From: an uncultured Bacteroidales bacterium
GTDB lineage: Bacteria > Bacteroidota > Bacteroidia > Bacteroidales > Muribaculaceae
Length of the DNA: 33,999 bases
Reading direction: 5' to 3'
NCBI GenBank assembly: GCA_947176235.1
Contig: CAMWPM010000024.1
Span: forward strand, 1-33,999
Positions 8,947 to 16,883 of the stretch are shown here, one piece after another. A model generated the notes under the pieces. The model was not told the origin of the DNA. It ran no database searches and saw only the letters and a list, made by a program, of their open reading frames with translations. The translations under genes and the position numbers were made by a program. Numbering within the stretch: position 1 is the stretch's first letter; each line of letters starts with the position of its first letter.

Positions 8947-9048
8947 AATCTCCAAATATTTGAGTACGGAAATAGTACGGATTTTGTGCGACATTAGCAA
9001 ATCCCGGCGATTTTCAAAATTTTAATGTTCGGTTTTTGTTCGGTTTTT
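8887..9048. repeat. Helically phased GTNCGG repeat clusters
   Basis: Three clusters share a GTNCGG core. GTGCGG occurs at 8887, 8899, 8911 and 8923 (exact 12-bp step). GTACGG occurs at 8964 and 8975, with GTGCGA at 8986 (11-bp step). GTTCGG occurs at 9027 and 9038, each followed by TTTTT (11-bp step). Spacers are A/T-rich. Such iteron-like phasing suggests a protein-binding array or a DNA-structure element, but no known system was recognised. Confidence 0.7.
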
Positions 9049-9053
9049 CACCG

Positions 9054-9075
9054 TTTCAACTATTTTTATCGTTGA
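9054..9075 (-). promoter_or_regulatory. Candidate operator dyad 1, overlapping the start of the leader
   Basis: TCAAC and GTTGA arms flank a 10-bp A/T spacer. The 22-bp site is identical at 21 positions to the site at 9116-9137. It lies just downstream of a consensus minus-strand promoter, where a bound repressor would block initiation. The natural candidate binder is the BlaI protein encoded by the same transcript; this is inferred, not shown. Confidence 0.6.
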
Positions 9076-9080
9076 CCCTG

Positions 9081-9112
9081 CAAATATATGTCGATTTATT
9101 CAATTCGCCAAA
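9081..9112 (-). promoter_or_regulatory. Consensus Bacteroidetes promoter of the blaI-barrel operon
   Basis: The minus strand reads TTTG (9112-9109), 20 bp, then TATATTTG (9088-9081), an exact match to TTTG-N19-21-TAnnTTTG. The expected start is near 9077. No other gene lies between it and blaI, so it probably drives that operon with a leader of nearly 590 nt. It is bracketed by the dyads at 9054-9075 and 9116-9137. Confidence 0.75.
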
Positions 9113-9115
9113 CTT

Positions 9116-9137
9116 TTTCAACTATTTTTCTCGTTGA
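9116..9137 (-). promoter_or_regulatory. Candidate operator dyad 2, upstream of the -33 element
   Basis: This is the second copy of the TCAAC-N10-GTTGA dyad, differing from the copy at 9054-9075 at one spacer position. The two copies are offset by 62 bp, about six helical turns, so proteins bound at both would face the same side of the DNA. Confidence 0.6.
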
Positions 9138-9318
9138 GCTTGATAAAATCATCAATACAAGGCAAAGTCAACAATATAATCAAAGATCACACACCTATTA
9201 TAACTCTGAACATCCCCGCTCTACACAATCATTTGCCTCCCCTTCTCATCCCTGTTTCTCAACATAACGATCTCATCCCCTTCCACATACGGATAGCTCA
9301 CCCCTATATATGCGAAAA

Positions 9319-9342
9319 GTGAACTTCTTCACAGAAGCTCAC
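9319..9342 (-). terminator. Hairpin, possible weak terminator
   Basis: Arms 9319-9328 and 9333-9342 pair over 10 positions, one of them a G-U type pair, around a 4-nt loop. On the minus strand the stem is followed by TTTT. The short T-run makes termination uncertain. With the promoter at 9430-9460 it would delimit an RNA of about 110 nt. Confidence 0.35.
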
Positions 9343-9429
9343 CTCCCTCATAACCAAAATTCAAGTATATTTTATATGTCTAACAAATCGTCTATCCGAA
9401 AAAGTTCTAATCGTTTTACTTATGCACTG

Positions 9430-9460
9430 CAAAGATATAACGGATTTCCGAATTCACAAA
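9430..9460 (-). promoter_or_regulatory. Second consensus promoter with no obvious gene
   Basis: The minus strand reads TTTG (9460-9457), 19 bp, then TATCTTTG (9437-9430), an exact match to the Bacteroidetes consensus. The next protein gene downstream on this strand is blaI, more than 900 bp away. It may start a small RNA or a longer leader. Confidence 0.6.
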
Positions 9461-9498
9461 CAAAATATTTGTCAACAATCTATAATTTGTGTTAAATG

Positions 9499-10917
9499 TT
9501 AATGCTCAATTGCGGGGTTTATATAGTTTAACTCTCTGACTGCCCGCGTAGTTGAGGTATATAGCCAGCGATAGAAGTCTATTCCCTGCGCTTCGGGGGG
9601 AATATACCCCATGTCCACAAAAACGCTGCTCCACTGTCCGCCCTGCGCCTTGTGGCATGTCACGGCATAGCCGTATTTCACCTGCAGGGCGTTGAAATAG
9701 GGGTCGCTCCTGAGCGTGCGCATCCTTGTCGACATCGGTGTGGCAGGAGTGAAACGGTCTGGATCGTTTATGCAGAGGTCGGCAAGTTTCTGTAGACCCT
9801 CGGCATCGAGTGCGGGGGTGTCGGTCACCAGACTGTCGAGGATTAGTTTTACGTCAAGATCCGTGTCCCGGTCGACAAGCCGGATTTTCACGTCGGCAAA
9901 CCTCAGACCTCCTCTTTCCTCCGTCCCGTACACTTTCTCCACCCGCGCAATGTCGCCGTTGGCTATGAAGTCAATGCCGGGCACCTTGGTGGTCCAGTGA
10001 TAGTTGTTGCGCGCTATCATTATCAGCTCTCCCCCCGTAAGCATCTCATTTTTTTCAAGAATGCGCGAACGGATTGCTAAGTTGTACTGGGTGGCGCGCT
10101 GATTGGATCGCGTTATCAGCATCGTGTCTTCGATGCCGTAGCGGGAGTAGGCTTTCTCTATTTCGTCGGGCAGATCCTCCCCGCTCACGGCTTTCACGTC
10201 GGCAAACGCGTCTATCGTCAGTCTCGGCTCGGGCAGAGGATTGCTGAGCATCGCTCGCCGCAGCCACGTGGCATTGTAGAGTATCCCGGAGTCACCTGCC
10301 TGCCTGACGGTTTGGGTCATGATCGCCCGCGTCACACGCAGTCCGAGTGTTTTCAGTCTGCGGGGTTGCATTGCCGGCGATTCGAGGCAACCCACCGGAG
10401 GAAGCTGCGCAGTGTCGCCGAGCAGGATCAGACGGCACCCGTCGGAGGAATAGACGTAGTGGACGAGGTCGTCGAGCAGACTCTGGCTATAAGGATCTCC
10501 GGCGGCGCCGTCACCTATCATCGATGCCTCATCCACGATGAAGATCGTGTTGCGGTGCCGGTTTTCGTTGACGGCAAGTCCCCCTCCGTAGCCTCCCATC
10601 CCTCCCCCCTGGCTCCTGTAGATCATGCGGTGAATGGTGTAGGCGGGATGTCCCGACATACGGCTGAACACCTTCGCCGCCCTGCCCGTAGGTGCGAGAA
10701 GCACGGTAGCTACGTTGACACGCCTCAGTGCCTTGACGAGCGCTCCCACCACCGACGTCTTTCCCGTGCCGGCGTAGCCGTTGAGCACGAACACTCCGTT
10801 ATCCGCCCAACCGCGCGAACAGAAAAGCGAAAGTGCGGCGATGAGCTGCGTCTGTTGCCCGTTGGGCTCAAACGGCAGCTCATCCATCACTATGCTTCCG
10901 AATTCTTTAGCGTCCAT
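9499..10917 (-). CDS. RecD-like superfamily 1 ATP-dependent DNA helicase
   Basis: The protein has 472 residues. Walker A is GYAGTGKT (47-54) and the Walker B region is IFIVDEASMI with DEAS at 129-132. A motif-III-like segment LILLGDTAQLPPVG follows. The C-terminal UvrD-C-like part has YAVTCHKAQGGQWSSVFVD, the usual last helicase motifs. This is the AAA_30/UvrD_C_2 architecture of stand-alone RecD-like helicases of Bacteroidetes, without the RecB/RecC partners nearby. It probably unwinds DNA in repair or recombination. The ATG at 10917 follows GAGGA directly; an internal ATG at residue 11 is an alternative start. It lies 32 bp after the EamA gene. Confidence 0.9.
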   Translation of the reverse strand: MDAKEFGSIVMDELPFEPNGQQTQLIAALSLFCSRGWADNGVFVLNGYAGTGKTSVVGALVKALRRVNVATVLLAPTGRAAKVFSRMSGHPAYTIHRMIYRSQGGGMGGYGGGLAVNENRHRNTIFIVDEASMIGDGAAGDPYSQSLLDDLVHYVYSSDGCRLILLGDTAQLPPVGCLESPAMQPRRLKTLGLRVTRAIMTQTVRQAGDSGILYNATWLRRAMLSNPLPEPRLTIDAFADVKAVSGEDLPDEIEKAYSRYGIEDTMLITRSNQRATQYNLAIRSRILEKNEMLTGGELIMIARNNYHWTTKVPGIDFIANGDIARVEKVYGTEERGGLRFADVKIRLVDRDTDLDVKLILDSLVTDTPALDAEGLQKLADLCINDPDRFTPATPMSTRMRTLRSDPYFNALQVKYGYAVTCHKAQGGQWSSVFVDMGYIPPEAQGIDFYRWLYTSTTRAVRELNYINPAIEH

Positions 10918-10949
10918 TCCTCGGAGTCAATTTTTAAGGAATAAATTCC

Positions 10950-11897
10950 TCAGGAGGCTTTCTTTTGTCCGGGCGAGCGGGTCACGAACCACACTCCCGC
11001 AAAGATCATCACCGTGGCTACGATCTTCACCGTCCCGAATTGCGCAAGCCCCATCACGGCGGCAAGAAGAGCGGCTGTAGTGGGTTGGAAATATGTGTAC
11101 ATCGACACTACTGTCGGTTTCAGCCTACGCTGGCTGAACGGGATCAGCAGATAGCTGATGAACGTGGCGAAGACGACGATGTAGGCGATCGAGAGCCATG
11201 AGCCGGTGCTGATTGCCCCCCACTCCGTCTCAACCAGCCACGGCAGCGTGCACGGCACGTAGGTGAGCGACGAGAAGATGAACATCCACTTCATCATCGT
11301 GAACGGTGTGTACCTCTTGATAAAGCCGGAGAAAAACACGTAGTAGAGCGCCGCGCACATCTGCGCCATCAGGCACAGCGAGTCGCCGAGCGCAGGATTC
11401 GTCGCCACGGCTCCCCTCCCGCCTCCTATCACCACCATCATCAGCGCGCCTCCGAGTCCGAGCGCCACTCCACCCACTTTCATCCACGACAGGGGCATCG
11501 AGATGAAGATGGCGGCGAACAGCATCGTGAACACCGGGGTCAGCGTGCTCATCACCGAGGAGTCGATCGGAGTCGTGTAGCCGATTCCAATGATATATAG
11601 CGCCTGATTGGCGCTGATCATCAGCACCGACGCCACGAGCATTTTCAGCAGGTCGCGTCCCGCCACCCGCTCCTCCCCCCTCACCGAGGCAGGAAGAAAC
11701 AGCCCTACGACAAGAAATAGCAGGGTGCCTCCGAGTATTCGCACCGCCGACAGGGCGATCCCCGTCATGGCTCCGCTCTCCAGCACTCCCTTGCAGATGG
11801 GCGACATCGCCCCCCACACCATATTGGCGCCGAGCATGGCAAGGTGCCCCTGCCACGCTCCTCCTCTCACCTCACTTGAGGCTCCATTCGAAGCCAT
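10950..11897 (-). CDS. EamA/DMT-family inner-membrane transporter
   Basis: The protein has 315 residues with about ten hydrophobic segments arranged as two EamA repeats. The first begins [21 protein letters not shown] and the second near residue 165. Family members export metabolites or amino acids; the substrate cannot be told. The ATG at 11897 overlaps the end of cysS by 26 bp. An ATG at 11837 would remove the overlap and still start just before the first membrane helix, so the start is uncertain. It is probably co-transcribed with cysS and the RecD-like helicase gene. Confidence 0.88.
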   Translation of the reverse strand: MASNGASSEVRGGAWQGHLAMLGANMVWGAMSPICKGVLESGAMTGIALSAVRILGGTLLFLVVGLFLPASVRGEERVAGRDLLKMLVASVLMISANQALYIIGIGYTTPIDSSVMSTLTPVFTMLFAAIFISMPLSWMKVGGVALGLGGALMMVVIGGGRGAVATNPALGDSLCLMAQMCAALYYVFFSGFIKRYTPFTMMKWMFIFSSLTYVPCTLPWLVETEWGAISTGSWLSIAYIVVFATFISYLLIPFSQRRLKPTVVSMYTYFQPTTAALLAAVMGLAQFGTVKIVATVMIFAGVWFVTRSPGQKKAS

Positions 11898-13356
11898 CCT
11901 TGGTGTCCTTGACGTTGAATCCGATGGCGGCGAGGCGGTCGCGGATAAGGTCGCTCGTTGCCCAGTCCTTCTTGGCTTTGGCTTCCGAACGGATGCTCAG
12001 CAGCAGCTCCACGGCTTCCTCGTAGGGACGCATCGCCCCCGCGTCGTTCCCTCCGGTCTCGGCTTTGATGCCCAGGATGTCGAAGAGGAATGTGTTGAAG
12101 AGGGTTTTAAGTGCCTCCACGTCTGCCTCCGTAGCTTTTGCCTTGCCGTCGTTCACCTGATTGATGATTCGGCAGGCGTCGAAGAGGTGGGCTATTACGA
12201 TCGGGGTGTTCAGGTCATCGTCAAGTGCCTCGTAGCACTTTGCCTCAAGCGCTGCCACTTCATCGGCGACTGTCGAGTCCTCCGACGTCTTGAGGCTCTG
12301 AAGTCGTTTCCATCCCTCGAGCATACGCTGAAGCGCCTTCTCCGAAGCCTGAAGTGCTTCGTTGCTGAAGTCCACTGTGCTGCGGTATTGCGCCTGAAGG
12401 ATGAAGAATCTGATCGTCATCGGGCTGTAAGCCTGTTCGAGCAGAGGATGATTGCCGGTGAAGAATTCGTCGAGGGTGATGAAATTGCCCAGCGATTTGC
12501 CCATCTTCTGACCGTTGATGGTGATCATGTTGTTGTGCATCCAGTAGCGCACGGTCTCTTTGCCGTTATGCGCCACCGACTGCGCTATCTCGCACTCGTG
12601 ATGCGGGAATTTCAGGTCCATGCCTCCGCCGTGGATGTCGAAGGTCTCGCCCAGATATTTCTCCCCCATCGTCGAGCACTCCAGATGCCAGCCAGGAAAT
12701 CCCTCGCTCCAGGGCGAGGGCCAGTGCATGATGTGTTCGGGAGCGGCTTTTTTCCAGAGGGCGAAGTCAGTGGGATGATGCTTTTCCTGCTGACCGTCGA
12801 GCGTGCGGGTCTCGCTCAGCAGTTCCTCGATATTGCGTCCCGACAGTTTGCCGTAATTGTGGTCGGCGTTGTAGCGCGGCACGTCGAAGTACACCGATCC
12901 GTTGCTCTCGTAGGCATAGCCTGATTCAAGGATCTTTTTGATATATTCGATCTGTTCGATGATATGGCCCGACGCATGAGGCTCGATGGAGGGGGGAAGC
13001 ACGTTCAGACGCGCCATCGCGTCATGGTAACGGTTGAGATAGTGCTGCACCACTTCCATCGGCTCCAGCTGCTCCAGACGTGCTTTTTTTGCGATCTTGT
13101 CCTCCCCTTCGTCGGCGTCATGCTCCAGATGCCCGACGTCGGTGATGTTGCGCACGTAGCGCACCTTGTAGCCCAGATGTGTCAGGTAGCGGTAGAGCAC
13201 GTCGAATGTGATGGCGGGGCGGGCGTGACCCAGATGGCCGTCGCCGTAGACCGTCGGACCGCACACGTACATTCCCACTCTTCCTTCATGAATCGGGCGG
13301 AACATCTCTTTGCGGCGCGTCAGGGAGTTATAGATGGCGAAATTATTGTCTTTCAT
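11872..13356 (-). CDS. cysS: Cysteine-tRNA ligase
   Basis: This class I aminoacyl-tRNA synthetase charges tRNA-Cys in the cytoplasm. The HIGH motif is HLGH (41-44) and the KMSKS motif is KMGKS (284-288). Zinc ligands typical of the family are C32, C227, H252 and E256, in the contexts [17 protein letters not shown] and PHHECE. The C-terminal anticodon region is complete and ends in the family-typical [13 protein letters not shown]. At 494 residues it has the normal length. Start is ATG at 13356. Confidence 0.97.
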   Translation of the reverse strand: MKDNNFAIYNSLTRRKEMFRPIHEGRVGMYVCGPTVYGDGHLGHARPAITFDVLYRYLTHLGYKVRYVRNITDVGHLEHDADEGEDKIAKKARLEQLEPMEVVQHYLNRYHDAMARLNVLPPSIEPHASGHIIEQIEYIKKILESGYAYESNGSVYFDVPRYNADHNYGKLSGRNIEELLSETRTLDGQQEKHHPTDFALWKKAAPEHIMHWPSPWSEGFPGWHLECSTMGEKYLGETFDIHGGGMDLKFPHHECEIAQSVAHNGKETVRYWMHNNMITINGQKMGKSLGNFITLDEFFTGNHPLLEQAYSPMTIRFFILQAQYRSTVDFSNEALQASEKALQRMLEGWKRLQSLKTSEDSTVADEVAALEAKCYEALDDDLNTPIVIAHLFDACRIINQVNDGKAKATEADVEALKTLFNTFLFDILGIKAETGGNDAGAMRPYEEAVELLLSIRSEAKAKKDWATSDLIRDRLAAIGFNVKDTKDGFEWSLK

Positions 13357-13414
13357 ATTTCCGATAGCCTTTTAGGTAGAAATGTGACGGATGAATCTCT
13401 GCTGCAATCAGGCT

Positions 13415-13738
13415 TTACGCCATGAAGGGGTTGGGGATCTCGCCGTTTCCGCCCTTGGGCTGCGAGATGGGCATCTTGCGCTCGATCGTCCCGAACACCT
13501 GTTCGTATTTTGCGATGTTGTCACGCAGTGCGTAGAGAAGATTTTTCACGTTCTCGGGATTCATGATCACTCGGGTGTTCACCTTTGCCTGTGGCATATT
13601 GGGCGCGAGAGTGATGAAGTCGATGAAAAATTCTCCCGGAGTATGGCTGATAGCTGCCAGATTGGCGTACGTGCCGGTTGCCACGTCAGGAGTGAGTTCG
13701 ATCTTTATTTCATTCTTTGGGTTGTTTTTGGGTTCCAT
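13415..13738 (-). CDS. DUF3467 domain protein
   Basis: A small cytoplasmic protein of 107 residues with the DUF3467 pattern: EIKIELTPDVATGTYANLAA, then SHTPGEFFIDF and NTRVIMNPENVKNLLYALRDNI. The family is widespread and conserved in Bacteroidetes; its function is unknown. In many related genomes it lies near RNA polymerase genes; here it is between cysS and a NigD-like gene with gaps of 53-58 bp. Start is ATG at 13738. Confidence 0.88.
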   Translation of the reverse strand: MEPKNNPKNEIKIELTPDVATGTYANLAAISHTPGEFFIDFITLAPNMPQAKVNTRVIMNPENVKNLLYALRDNIAKYEQVFGTIERKMPISQPKGGNGEIPNPFMA

Positions 13739-13791
13739 GTCGTTTATGTTTTTTGTTGTTTATGTTTCTTGATTTTTTTTGACTTAACGGT

Positions 13792-14493
13792 TCATGGTTT
13801 CATGAACGTGAACGTGCGTTGCGGCAGATTGGAATTGTTGATCGTGACGGTCACGCCACGACAGGTTGCGCGCTCCCACACTTCGGCTATGTCAAACGAA
13901 GCATAGCTCTCCCGCATGAAGTTGTCGGGGTTCTCCCCCTCGGCAAGCGTGTGCGCCACGGTCAGCGACGGCATTTCAGCGTCCGCCTCCCCCGCCTCCA
14001 TCACCAGGGCGAATGTCCGGGGCTTCTCGCTGTAGGCGGCGCGGAAGTGCAGATTGATACACGTCTCGCTCCTCCACATGCTCAGCAGGTAGATGGGATC
14101 GCGGTCAAAGTCGGGGTACTCCTCCTCCATATTTTCAGTTTCGAGCAGGTCGGCGTTGATTATCGTCGAGTAGCCCACGGGGATTATCGCCCCGGATGTG
14201 TAAGGGGCACGGTTGCCGGAAAGACGGTAGGCAAGCATGAGCCGCTCGCCGATATTCACCTTGTTGGGGTCGATTGTGGGATGATCCACGCGGTAGGTGA
14301 TCAGCTGGTCGGCGTCGGGAAGCGTAAGTGTGAACGTCGTGCCGCTGGTGTTGTCCTGACTTGCGAGTCTCACTATGTCATAGGTCAGCACGTTTTCCTC
14401 CCACGGTCCTCCCTCGCTCCGGCATCCGGTGAGCGTGAGGGTGACTGCGGTTATTACGGGGACGATGGCTGATAGTATAGTCAGGCGTTTCAT
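13792..14493 (-). CDS. NigD-like lipoprotein
   Basis: The protein has 233 residues with an N-terminal lipoprotein signal ending in LTLTGC (lipidated Cys23). The middle has an OB-like segment, [14 protein letters not shown] preceded by PTIDP. The C-terminal half shows the NigD-like pattern [21 protein letters not shown] followed by a beta-rich domain. NigD-like proteins are Bacteroidales lipoproteins of unknown biochemical role, named from a Porphyromonas bacteriocin-linked gene. The start codon overlaps the stop of the preceding LolD-like gene as ATGA, so the two are translationally coupled. That pairing with a lipoprotein-release ATPase is unusual. Confidence 0.72.
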   Translation of the reverse strand: MKRLTILSAIVPVITAVTLTLTGCRSEGGPWEENVLTYDIVRLASQDNTSGTTFTLTLPDADQLITYRVDHPTIDPNKVNIGERLMLAYRLSGNRAPYTSGAIIPVGYSTIINADLLETENMEEEYPDFDRDPIYLLSMWRSETCINLHFRAAYSEKPRTFALVMEAGEADAEMPSLTVAHTLAEGENPDNFMRESYASFDIAEVWERATCRGVTVTINNSNLPQRTFTFMKP

Positions 14494-15158
14494 TTTTTTT
14501 CGGTGATTGAAGTTACTTGTCCGTCGGCGAGATGAATCACGCGGTCACACTCTTCAGCCAGTCCGTCGTCGTGGGTGACGATGACGAAAGTATGATGCTG
14601 TTCGCGGCTGAGATTGAAGAATAGTTCGTGAAGCTCGCGGCGGTTGTGGGAGTCGAGACTGCCCGAGGGCTCGTCGGCAAGCACTACCATCGGGCGGTTG
14701 ACGAGAGCCCGCGCCACGGCGGCACGCTGTTTCTCTCCCCCCGACAGCTCGGATGGACGGTGACCGGCGCGTCCCGTCAGTCCCAGATACTCTATCAGTT
14801 CCTGAGCGCGGCGCCGAGCCTCGGCTGTGCTCTGACCTCCGATAAGGGCGGGCATCATCACATTTTCGATCAGACTGAATTCGGGTAGCAGCTGATGCGC
14901 CTGAAAGACGAAACCGATGTGCGTGTTGCGGAAATGGGCGAGTTCGTTCCCCCGCATCCGCGTCACGTCCACGCCGTCGTAGGTCACGGTGCCGCTGTCT
15001 GGCTGGTCAAGCGTGCCCATTATCTGGAGCAGGGTCGTTTTCCCCGCACCGCTTGCTCCTACCACCGACACTACTTCGCCGGGATTGACGCTTAGAGTCA
15101 CGCCCTTCAGCACTTCAAGCTGACCGTAGCTCTTTCTTATGTCCTTTACTTCAATCAT
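14490..15158 (-). CDS. LolD-like ABC transporter ATP-binding protein
   Basis: The protein has 222 residues. Walker A is GASGAGKTT (34-42), the signature is LSGGEKQR, and Walker B is [13 protein letters not shown]. The N-terminal [20 protein letters not shown] and the pattern [22 protein letters not shown] place it in the LolD/MacB/FtsE class, which powers MacB-type permeases for lipoprotein release or efflux. No permease gene is adjacent, so the partner is encoded elsewhere, as is common for Bacteroidetes. It shares an ATGA overlap with the NigD-like gene. A promoter-like TAATTTTG lies at 15163-15170, so its mRNA may be leaderless. Confidence 0.88.
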   Translation of the reverse strand: MIEVKDIRKSYGQLEVLKGVTLSVNPGEVVSVVGASGAGKTTLLQIMGTLDQPDSGTVTYDGVDVTRMRGNELAHFRNTHIGFVFQAHQLLPEFSLIENVMMPALIGGQSTAEARRRAQELIEYLGLTGRAGHRPSELSGGEKQRAAVARALVNRPMVVLADEPSGSLDSHNRRELHELFFNLSREQHHTFVIVTHDDGLAEECDRVIHLADGQVTSITEKK

Positions 15159-15162
15159 CCCC

Positions 15163-15194
15163 CAAAATTACAATTTTTCATTCAACAATGCAAC
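15163..15194 (-). promoter_or_regulatory. Near-consensus promoter abutting the LolD-like gene
   Basis: The minus strand reads GTTG (15194-15191), 20 bp, then TAATTTTG (15170-15163). The -7 element matches TAnnTTTG; the -33 differs at one base. The -7 box ends four bases before the start codon, which implies an almost leaderless transcript. Confidence 0.45.
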
Positions 15195-15289
15195 TCATTT
15201 CATGCCGAAGAGTGCTGTGGCAAAATTCAATGCAGTGATTTTTTCACCGGAATAGCATCTGTGAAGTTATAACAGCATTATGTATCAAG

Positions 15290-15360
15290 GCTGTAGGAGC
15301 GCGTCATCGCTTTAGCGCTTGCGTAGCAAGATATATCGCGCCCGCTGTTTGTAGGAGGAT
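15290..15360. repeat. Cloverleaf-like inverted-repeat element
   Basis: An outer stem GCGCG (15299-15303) pairs with CGCGC (15337-15341). Inside it are two perfect adjacent hairpins, CGCT-TT-AGCG (15308-15317) and CTTGC-GTA-GCAAG (15318-15330). The block is flanked by two TGTAGGAG direct repeats (near 15292 and 15350). It lies in the 310-bp gap between the MINPP-like and LolD-like genes. It resembles REP/BIME-type intergenic elements, but only one copy is visible here. The rest of the gap holds no gene I can support. Confidence 0.5.
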
Positions 15361-15416
15361 TGAATCTCAAAAATATGGTATTATGACACAGCCTCCTCTG
15401 TTAACGTCGTTTTAGG

Positions 15417-15440
15417 CCGAGGACCCCTTGCGTCCTTCGG
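15417..15440. other. Imperfect hairpin downstream of the MINPP-like gene
   Basis: CCGAGGAC (15417-15424) can pair with GTCCTTCGG (15432-15440) with one bulged base. On the minus strand it follows the phosphatase stop by about 30 bp but is not followed by a T-run, so a classical terminator is not supported. Confidence 0.35.
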
Positions 15441-15468
15441 TCATTATGTCTTACGTGGTTTACGCGGT

Positions 15469-16773
15469 TCAAAGCCTCGATTCGAGAAGGGCTTTTGCTT
15501 CTCCCCACTCCACCACCGTGTCACCGCCGGGAGTCAGACTCACCGGACGTTCGTTGACCGACGCCCGCAGATACAGCTTACCTGAAGGAGCCTCGAAAAG
15601 CACGAGCTGGAGGTTGGATGCCATCGGCACCACATGGAAATTCTGCCACTCTCCCGCCACTGTTCCATAGTCATCGGTCATGTAGAAGCATCCGGGGAGT
15701 CGCATAAGCGACAGCAGTGGCATCATCGTCTCGGCATGTCCGAATCGAAGGGTGACTCTCTCCGCTCCCTCTTCACCCTCCGCCACACGGTTCAGGGTAT
15801 TGATCATGTCGGCAAGCAATGGGCGGGCTATTTCAGCCGGTTCGACGGAAATTTCATTGGCGGTACGCTCTACGTATTGGGTCAGATTTCCGTAAGCCCA
15901 CACTCCACGATATTCCTCAGCGGTCATAAATCCCTCAGCGCCAATATAATCGGCGGGATTCCCAAGTCCTGCCGCTCCTATGGAGGCGATGAACTCCCCG
16001 AGCGTTTTCGAGAAGTCGCGCTGTTGTTGATCGCTCAACCATGATGCGCCTCCGAGGAGGCGGCGTGCGGGGGATTTGGGCAGATAGATGGATTTATACT
16101 CTTCAAGCATCTGGTTATAAGGCTCTTGTTCCCGATATTTCAGGTATTCCGGTGCTTCCGAGAAGGGGCGGAGAAGCTCGTTGTTGGCAGGTCCGGATTT
16201 GGAGGAGATGTTGAGTTGCGGCTCATGGGTGGCGAGCTGATGAGTGAACACATCCATTGACATCACGCACCGGGGCACGTAGGATGCTATGGCTGAAATT
16301 TCGGAATCGCCTCCGAATAGATAATCGTAGTTCTCGTACATTCTGTCGGCGATTCCGCGCTGCTCGGCCTCGCCGATCGAATCAAGTGCTCCCCAGCGTC
16401 CGGCAGTACGGGTCAGCACTTTCGTTATCAGTTTGCCGAGTCTTTCTCCGGAAGCAGTGGCAGTCCCCTCGCTCTTTGCCCGCTCAAGTTCTTTCATGAG
16501 CTTGCGTGCGCGGGAATTGGAGGAAGCGAATCTGGCTCCATGCCGTCCGGCATGAGCTATTGCTATGGCTGTCAGGGTGTCGGGATAAGCGTTCTGCCCT
16601 TCGGCTGGCTCGGGATAAAGCGAGGCGCTTCCGGCACATTCCGCGATACTTACATCCGGCATATTCTTGCCTAACTTATTAGCTGACAGATTTATAGGTG
16701 TCAAAACACCTATTGCGGCAATGACAGCCGGCACAAGGCGGATAGCGCGTCGGTAGTTGCTGAGGATAATCAT
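15469..16773 (-). CDS. Exported histidine acid phosphatase, MINPP-like (inositol phosphate phosphatase)
   Basis: The protein has 434 residues. A hydrophobic N-terminus (about 1-31, ending in TPINLSA) suggests export to the periplasm or surface. The catalytic RHGxR motif is AHAGRHGARF (R77, H78, R81). The proton-donor motif is GHAETM with HAE at 346-348, the form typical of multiple inositol polyphosphate phosphatases rather than the HD form of classical phytases. Bacteroides has a characterised member of this clade that removes phosphates from phytate. By analogy this enzyme would release phosphate from inositol phosphates in the gut; substrate is inferred from family. It lies 110 bp downstream of uvrC on the same strand. 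Confidence 0.85.
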   Translation of the reverse strand: MIILSNYRRAIRLVPAVIAAIGVLTPINLSANKLGKNMPDVSIAECAGSASLYPEPAEGQNAYPDTLTAIAIAHAGRHGARFASSNSRARKLMKELERAKSEGTATASGERLGKLITKVLTRTAGRWGALDSIGEAEQRGIADRMYENYDYLFGGDSEISAIASYVPRCVMSMDVFTHQLATHEPQLNISSKSGPANNELLRPFSEAPEYLKYREQEPYNQMLEEYKSIYLPKSPARRLLGGASWLSDQQQRDFSKTLGEFIASIGAAGLGNPADYIGAEGFMTAEEYRGVWAYGNLTQYVERTANEISVEPAEIARPLLADMINTLNRVAEGEEGAERVTLRFGHAETMMPLLSLMRLPGCFYMTDDYGTVAGEWQNFHVVPMASNLQLVLFEAPSGKLYLRASVNERPVSLTPGGDTVVEWGEAKALLESRL

Positions 16774-16883
16774 TGATGTAGTGTGGATGAAGGTGGATGA
16801 AACGTGAAGATTCCGGAGCCTTAATCCGGACGCATGAGAGGATCCCTCTCTCAGGATGTCAGGCTCTTGTTATCCTAACGCCG

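Larger units (their letters stand above)
9138..9498. other. A/T-rich gap without a convincing gene
   Basis: Short reading frames here have no family features and low-complexity composition. The stretch holds a second consensus minus-strand promoter (9430-9460) and an imperfect hairpin (9319-9342), but no protein gene I can support. It separates the RecD-like helicase gene from the blaI regulatory region. Confidence 0.6.

Noticed and set aside
9116-9322. Plus-strand frame starting near 9134
   Set aside because: Low-complexity sequence without features; the minus-strand promoter and operator signals explain the start of this stretch better.
16803-16855. Two small hairpins between the MINPP-like gene and uvrC
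   Set aside because: Stems of 5-6 bp without a T-run on either strand; too weak to call terminators.
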